64,000 nucleotides of DNA from Paenibacillus sp. MAHUQ-63 (GTDB taxonomy: Bacteria > Bacillota > Bacilli > Paenibacillales > NBRC-103111), in NCBI RefSeq assembly GCF_028765165.1, contig NZ_JARADB010000003.1:1061943-1125942 (forward strand), given 5' to 3'. The translations under genes were made by a program, and so were the position numbers. This document shows, piece by piece, positions 60,358 through 64,000 of the stretch. The notes under the pieces are model-generated. The model was not told the DNA's origin and ran no database searches. It saw nothing but the letters and a program-made list of their open reading frames with translations. Position 1 is the first letter of the stretch; every line of letters starts with the position of its first letter.

Positions 60358-60638
60358 ATTTAATTAAATCCGCATTCAAACGGATTATGAGACAGCGACA
60401 CATTTGTTCACATGAAATTTCACAAGAACCTGTGGGATCCGGAGGGATATATGGGGATGCTACTCCCTGCATCCAGTACCTTTTGAAGCCACCAAACAGC
60501 CGCCCATGTGCATCTTGCCCGTAGCATGGAAACGGCAGCCGACCATGACATGGCCGGCTGCCGCGGTGTCTCCATTGAGCTATCGTGTCCCGTTGCAAGT
60601 TTTTCGATCACAACCAAAGACTCAATCGTTGAGCAAAC

Positions 60639-60672
60639 TAAACCCCTGTCCACCTAACCGGACAGGGGTTTA
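60639..60672 (-). terminator. Probable terminator of the Ig/Fn3/SLH gene
   Basis: A perfect 13-bp stem (TAAACCCCTGTCC 60639-60651, GGACAGGGGTTTA 60660-60672) with an 8-nt loop lies 117 nt after the stop at 60790. Only a short T-rich tail follows on the minus strand. Confidence 0.6.
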
Positions 60673-60789
60673 TGTAAGTGAACCGTGGCTAGCAAAAACC
60701 CGCCGTCGAGTGATGCTTAGATTGTTTGGGGAGGCTGCTAACCGTAGCAAACGGAGTCGTTCCATTAGCGTCTGCTATCGTCCCCCGGC

Positions 60790-63700
60790 TTAAATCAGGC
60801 CGGATTTTTGCAAAATTCCCTGAATAATTGTGGCAACCTCAGCTCTAGTAATGTAATCCTTTGGTGCAAGCTCATTGCCACTTCTACCTGATACAATGCC
60901 AGCCTGTACATTGTCCGCGACGCTGCTCAGCGCCCATGCAGATACTGCTGCCATATCTCCATAAGGACGAAGTATTGCGTCTGTCGATTGAACAGAAAGC
61001 TTGGCTTTCAGGCTAGTGATCGCCATCGCTTTGGAGAGGACAACCATCGCCTGTTCCCGCGTAATCCTGTCCATGGGGCGGAAAGTGCCGTCTTCAAAAC
61101 CGCTGATCAAGTGGTACGCATAAGCAGTATTGACAACACTGCTATACCAATCTGTCGATTTCACATCCGAGAATGGTGTTGCTCCATTCTCCAGCTTGAG
61201 TCCCAATCCGCGAACAATGATGGCTGCAAACTCAGCGCGGGTAATATCGCGGTCCGGACTGAACATACCATTGCCAGTACCATCAATGACCATCCGCGAT
61301 CCCATGTCGCCCACTGCTTGTTTTGCCCAATGGTTCGCCACATCACTAAATTCGAGCGGATGCCAGACGACAGAATACGTGCTATTCGTCAAGCTGTTGA
61401 TTTGTGCGTAGTATTTGCCATCAATCACGACAATCTTGGTCGGTACATGACGAACGGTTCCGTCCGGCTCAACAACAATCCCTGTGGTAATCTTGCTGGG
61501 GTCAACAACATCTGGAAGCGCAATAGTTCGTTTCACATAGGCATTAAACTTCGATACTTCGATAGTCTTATCTCCGTAGGTGCCTCTCACCGTAAAGTTT
61601 AGCGGCGGTGCGACCAATGTGAACGTTCCCTTGGCTGCCGCGTTCTCAACAACGTTCACCATATCTGTTGTGGGTACGGCGATTTCGATTTGTACCTCGA
61701 TGTCTTGCAAGGCTACCGACTTGCCGACTTGTTCGGATATGGTGTTAATATTGATTTGTTGCGCTGGAATTGTATAGGTCGCACGATCAGTTTTAATCTC
61801 AAGAACAGCTTGCTCGTCCTCCATGTTTTTCACCATCTGACCGTTCAGTGAGCCAATGACCATATCGGATTTATTGTTTACTGGAATCACAACCACAGCA
61901 TTTTGACCTTCCGTCGCAAGCTTGTCCTCCAGTTTTTTCTGATCAACAAACACTGTTGTTATGGTTTGACCGTTTCGTTGGGTTGTCGTTGCAGTTCCCG
62001 CATTCTCCGCTTTACCGTTGACAAGTATATCTACATCAGTATTCGTTTTCTCCGGTGTCGTTGGAGTACTAGGCGCGGATGGCGTATCGCTATCGCTCGT
62101 GCTGTCACTGAATGGCGTTTGCGGAATGACCGCATTCGATTCAGCGGAGGGTGCACTTTTTCCTATACCATTGATCGCTTTCACCGTAAACGTATAGCTC
62201 GTTCCATTCGTCAAACCTGTAATAACAATCGGGCTTGCTGCTCCTGTTACGGCTACATTCCCTGATGAAGCTGTTACTTCATACCCTGTAATCGCACTTC
62301 CTCCGTTGTCGGTTGGAGCCATAAAGGTAACGGTGGCTTCTCCGTTTCCATATATTGCCGAAACATTCGTTGGTGCTGCCGGAACAGTTGCAGGAGTAGC
62401 GTTTGCCTGATTCGATTCCCCGCTCAAGCCTCCCGAGTTACCTGCTTTCACCATAAAGAAATAGGCCGTGCCGTTTAGCAAGTTTTGTACATTGTAGGTA
62501 GAGGAAGTGACGGTAACAACTGTAGCGTTACTAAACTGACTTGAAGCAGTCGCCATATAAATGTTGTAATACGTCGCTCCCGTTACCGTATTCCAATTTA
62601 GTGTAACCTTACGGTCTCCTCCGGTAGCCACAAGGTTTTGCGGATTCGGGAGAGCGTTCGGCAAGTTCACAGTTTGTGTCACTGTAAACGTCACATCCGT
62701 CATATGGGTTGCCGATAACGTTAACGTTGCTGTATATGTGCCGGCTGGCAAGCCGTCTTTCGCTTTAACCGTAAAGCTTGTCGCGGTCGCTCCGCTCATT
62801 AACGTCGAACTTGGTTGCGTAATCACAAAATCGCTAGCATGAATGCCGCTAATGTTTGCCGACAGATTCGACAAATCGCTCGTGCCGGTATTTGTTACAT
62901 CGATGGTTTTTGTCTCTTGGGTACCCGAAGCGTAACCTTGAGTAAGTGCAGTTAACGTTTGATTAGTAATAGCAGCAATCGTATAGGTAGGCGCGATATT
63001 CACCGCGACCGCAGCGATGTTGCTCGTTGTCGTTGCCGTCTTCGTGCCGTTCACGCTGTTGTTCGTGTTGGTCACGATAACATAATAGTAGGTCGTGCCT
63101 GCCGTTGTCGTCGGTGCGGCATAGGTTGAGCTTGTTGCACCGCTGACAGCTGTGCCGCCGCTCGTGCTGTTCGTCGTATTGCTATACCACTGGTAGGTCA
63201 GCATTCCGCCGTCGCTTACGCTAGCTGCTACGCTCAAGGTCGGGCTGCTGTCGCCTTCGTTTACCGTTGCACCCGTCGGCTGCGTATCAATGCCCGGCGT
63301 TGCCGCATTGGTCAGCGGATTCACCGTCAGAGTTGCCGCATTGCTTGACGCATTCCCCGCTGCATTGGTGACCACGACGGTATAGCTGCCCGCATCGCCC
63401 GATTGCGCGTTTGTGATGCTTAGGCTCGCCGTCGTGGCTCCGCTGATGTTTCCGCTGTCTGTCAGCTCATTGCCGTCTTTCTTCCACTGGTAGCTAAACG
63501 GCGCGTCGCCGCTGGCGGTTACACTGAACGTTGCAGTCTGCCCCTCTGTCACTGTCTTGTTGACCGGCTGACTTGTGATCGACGGTGCCACGGGCGCCGG
63601 ATTCACCGTCAGAGTTGCCGCATTGCTTGACGCATTCCCCGCTGCATTGGTGACCACGACGGTATAGCTGCCCGCATCGCCCGATTGCGCGTTTGTGATG

Positions 63701-64000
63701 CTTAGGCTCGCCGTCGTGGCTCCGCTGATGTTTCCGCTGTCTGTCAGCTCATTGCCGTCTTTCTTCCACCGGTAGCTAAGCGGCGCGTCGCCGCTGGCGG
63801 TTACACTGAACGTTGCAGTCTGCCCCTCTGTCACTGTCTTGTTGACCGGCTGACTTGTGATCGACGGTGCCACGGGCGCCGGATTCACCGTCAGAGTTGC
63901 CGCATTGCTTGACGCATTCCCCGCTGCATTGGTGACCACGACGGTATAGCTGCCCGCATCGCCCGATTGCGCGTTTGCGATGCTCAGGGTCGCCGCCGTG
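60790..64000 (-). CDS. Ig/Fn3/SLH surface protein, N-terminus beyond the window
   Basis: This is the last 1070 residues or so of a large cell-surface protein. The frame is open to the window edge, so the start is not visible. Visible order is: near-identical Ig-like domains of 94 residues (at least two full copies plus a partial one), a divergent Ig-like domain, a beta-rich domain, and two Fn3 domains. A Ser/Thr/Pro linker, a roughly 200-residue beta-rich domain and three SLH repeats at the C-terminus follow. SLH repeats bind the pyruvylated wall polymer. No catalytic domain is seen in the visible part, so it may be a structural or adhesive protein, or the anchor half of an enzyme. Confidence 0.88.
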   Translation of the reverse strand, partial: TAATLSIANAQSGDAGSYTVVVTNAAGNASSNAATLTVNPAPVAPSITSQPVNKTVTEGQTATFSVTASGDAPLSYRWKKDGNELTDSGNISGATTASLSITNAQSGDAGSYTVVVTNAAGNASSNAATLTVNPAPVAPSITSQPVNKTVTEGQTATFSVTASGDAPFSYQWKKDGNELTDSGNISGATTASLSITNAQSGDAGSYTVVVTNAAGNASSNAATLTVNPLTNAATPGIDTQPTGATVNEGDSSPTLSVAASVSDGGMLTYQWYSNTTNSTSGGTAVSGATSSTYAAPTTTAGTTYYYVIVTNTNNSVNGTKTATTTSNIAAVAVNIAPTYTIAAITNQTLTALTQGYASGTQETKTIDVTNTGTSDLSNLSANISGIHASDFVITQPSSTLMSGATATSFTVKAKDGLPAGTYTATLTLSATHMTDVTFTVTQTVNLPNALPNPQNLVATGGDRKVTLNWNTVTGATYYNIYMATASSQFSNATVVTVTSSTYNVQNLLNGTAYFFMVKAGNSGGLSGESNQANATPATVPAAPTNVSAIYGNGEATVTFMAPTDNGGSAITGYEVTASSGNVAVTGAASPIVITGLTNGTSYTFTVKAINGIGKSAPSAESNAVIPQTPFSDSTSDSDTPSAPSTPTTPEKTNTDVDILVNGKAENAGTATTTQRNGQTITTVFVDQKKLEDKLATEGQNAVVVIPVNNKSDMVIGSLNGQMVKNMEDEQAVLEIKTDRATYTIPAQQININTISEQVGKSVALQDIEVQIEIAVPTTDMVNVVENAAAKGTFTLVAPPLNFTVRGTYGDKTIEVSKFNAYVKRTIALPDVVDPSKITTGIVVEPDGTVRHVPTKIVVIDGKYYAQINSLTNSTYSVVWHPLEFSDVANHWAKQAVGDMGSRMVIDGTGNGMFSPDRDITRAEFAAIIVRGLGLKLENGATPFSDVKSTDWYSSVVNTAYAYHLISGFEDGTFRPMDRITREQAMVVLSKAMAITSLKAKLSVQSTDAILRPYGDMAAVSAWALSSVADNVQAGIVSGRSGNELAPKDYITRAEVATIIQGILQKSGLI
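63317..64000. repeat. Tandem 282-bp repeats encoding Ig-like domains
   Basis: The word GGATTCACCGTCAGAGTTGC recurs at 63317, 63599 and 63881, an exact period of 282 bp (94 codons). The two full units differ at only a few positions, for example 63768 and 63778. The third is cut by the window end and starts to diverge near 63978-64000. Confidence 0.92.

Larger units (their letters stand above)
60179..60789. other. Regulatory region of the GH43 operon
   Basis: About 610 bases without a gene. They hold a weak cre-like site (60244-60259), a -10-like hexamer (60293-60298), the 40-bp box (60318-60357) and the terminator hairpin of the next gene (60639-60672). The stretch 60360-60630 shows nothing recognised. 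Confidence 0.65.

Noticed and set aside
63317..64000. Tandem repeats considered as a CRISPR array
   Set aside because: The unit is 282 bp, has no spacers, and translates in one frame to Ig-like domains.

Overview
The window looks like chromosomal DNA of a Paenibacillus-type Gram-positive soil bacterium. The reasons are moderate GC, strong AGGAGG ribosome sites with frequent GTG/TTG starts, YesM/YesN-type two-component systems, YesS-type membrane AraC regulators, LplA/LplB/LplC-type sugar importers, cre-like catabolite-repression boxes, and giant secreted proteins ending in three S-layer homology (SLH) repeats. No tRNA, rRNA, IS element, phage gene or CRISPR array was seen. Nearly all genes lie on the minus strand, so the operons read from high to low coordinates.

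Layout, low to high coordinate. (1) 61-9583: a fructan/sucrose locus. A YesM-type kinase has its own terminator. It is followed by a cre-controlled operon of binding protein, two permeases, GH32 fructosidase, YesN-type regulator and PfkB fructokinase. (2) 10197-13066: hddA-gmhA-hddC-gmhB, the four steps to GDP-D-glycero-alpha-D-manno-heptose, in this setting most likely for S-layer glycan. (3) 13272-18121: two convergent glycosyltransferases with extraordinary Arg/Lys-rich N-terminal tails, and a MerR-headed coiled-coil protein. (4) 18484-22892: garR, a DapA-family enzyme and garD, with a divergent LysR gene, for galactarate catabolism. (5) 22953-29884: a rhamnogalacturonan-type uptake operon (lplB, lplC, lplA-like, YesS-like regulator, GH105). 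(6) 30282-34975: binding protein, two permeases and a DUF5060-type glycoside hydrolase, with a cre and a cluster of GTTTAG motifs upstream. (7) 35526-39416: a YesS-like regulator with a binding protein but no permease. (8) 39727-41175: an enol-lactonase-like hydrolase divergent from an Lrp/AsnC regulator. (9) 41698-64000: a second pectin/arabinan locus of lplB, lplC, SBP, GH105 and a YesM/YesN pair, preceded by two giant SLH-anchored GH43 proteins and the cut-off end of an Ig/Fn3/SLH surface protein.

The genes fit together as a plant-cell-wall and fructan degrader. Surface-anchored GH43 enzymes would cut polymer outside the cell, ABC importers would bring in oligosaccharides, GH105/GH32/DUF5060 enzymes would finish them, and galactarate could come from oxidised galacturonate. 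None of the four importers has an ATPase gene here, so they probably share an MsmX-type ATPase encoded elsewhere. The strongest new observation is a 40-bp box, repeated with one mismatch and with a -10-like hexamer 20 bp beyond it both times. One copy is upstream of the second importer operon and the other is upstream of the GH43 operon. It contains a 21-bp direct repeat as expected for an AraC-type regulator, and most probably defines the regulon of the response regulator at 41698-43233.
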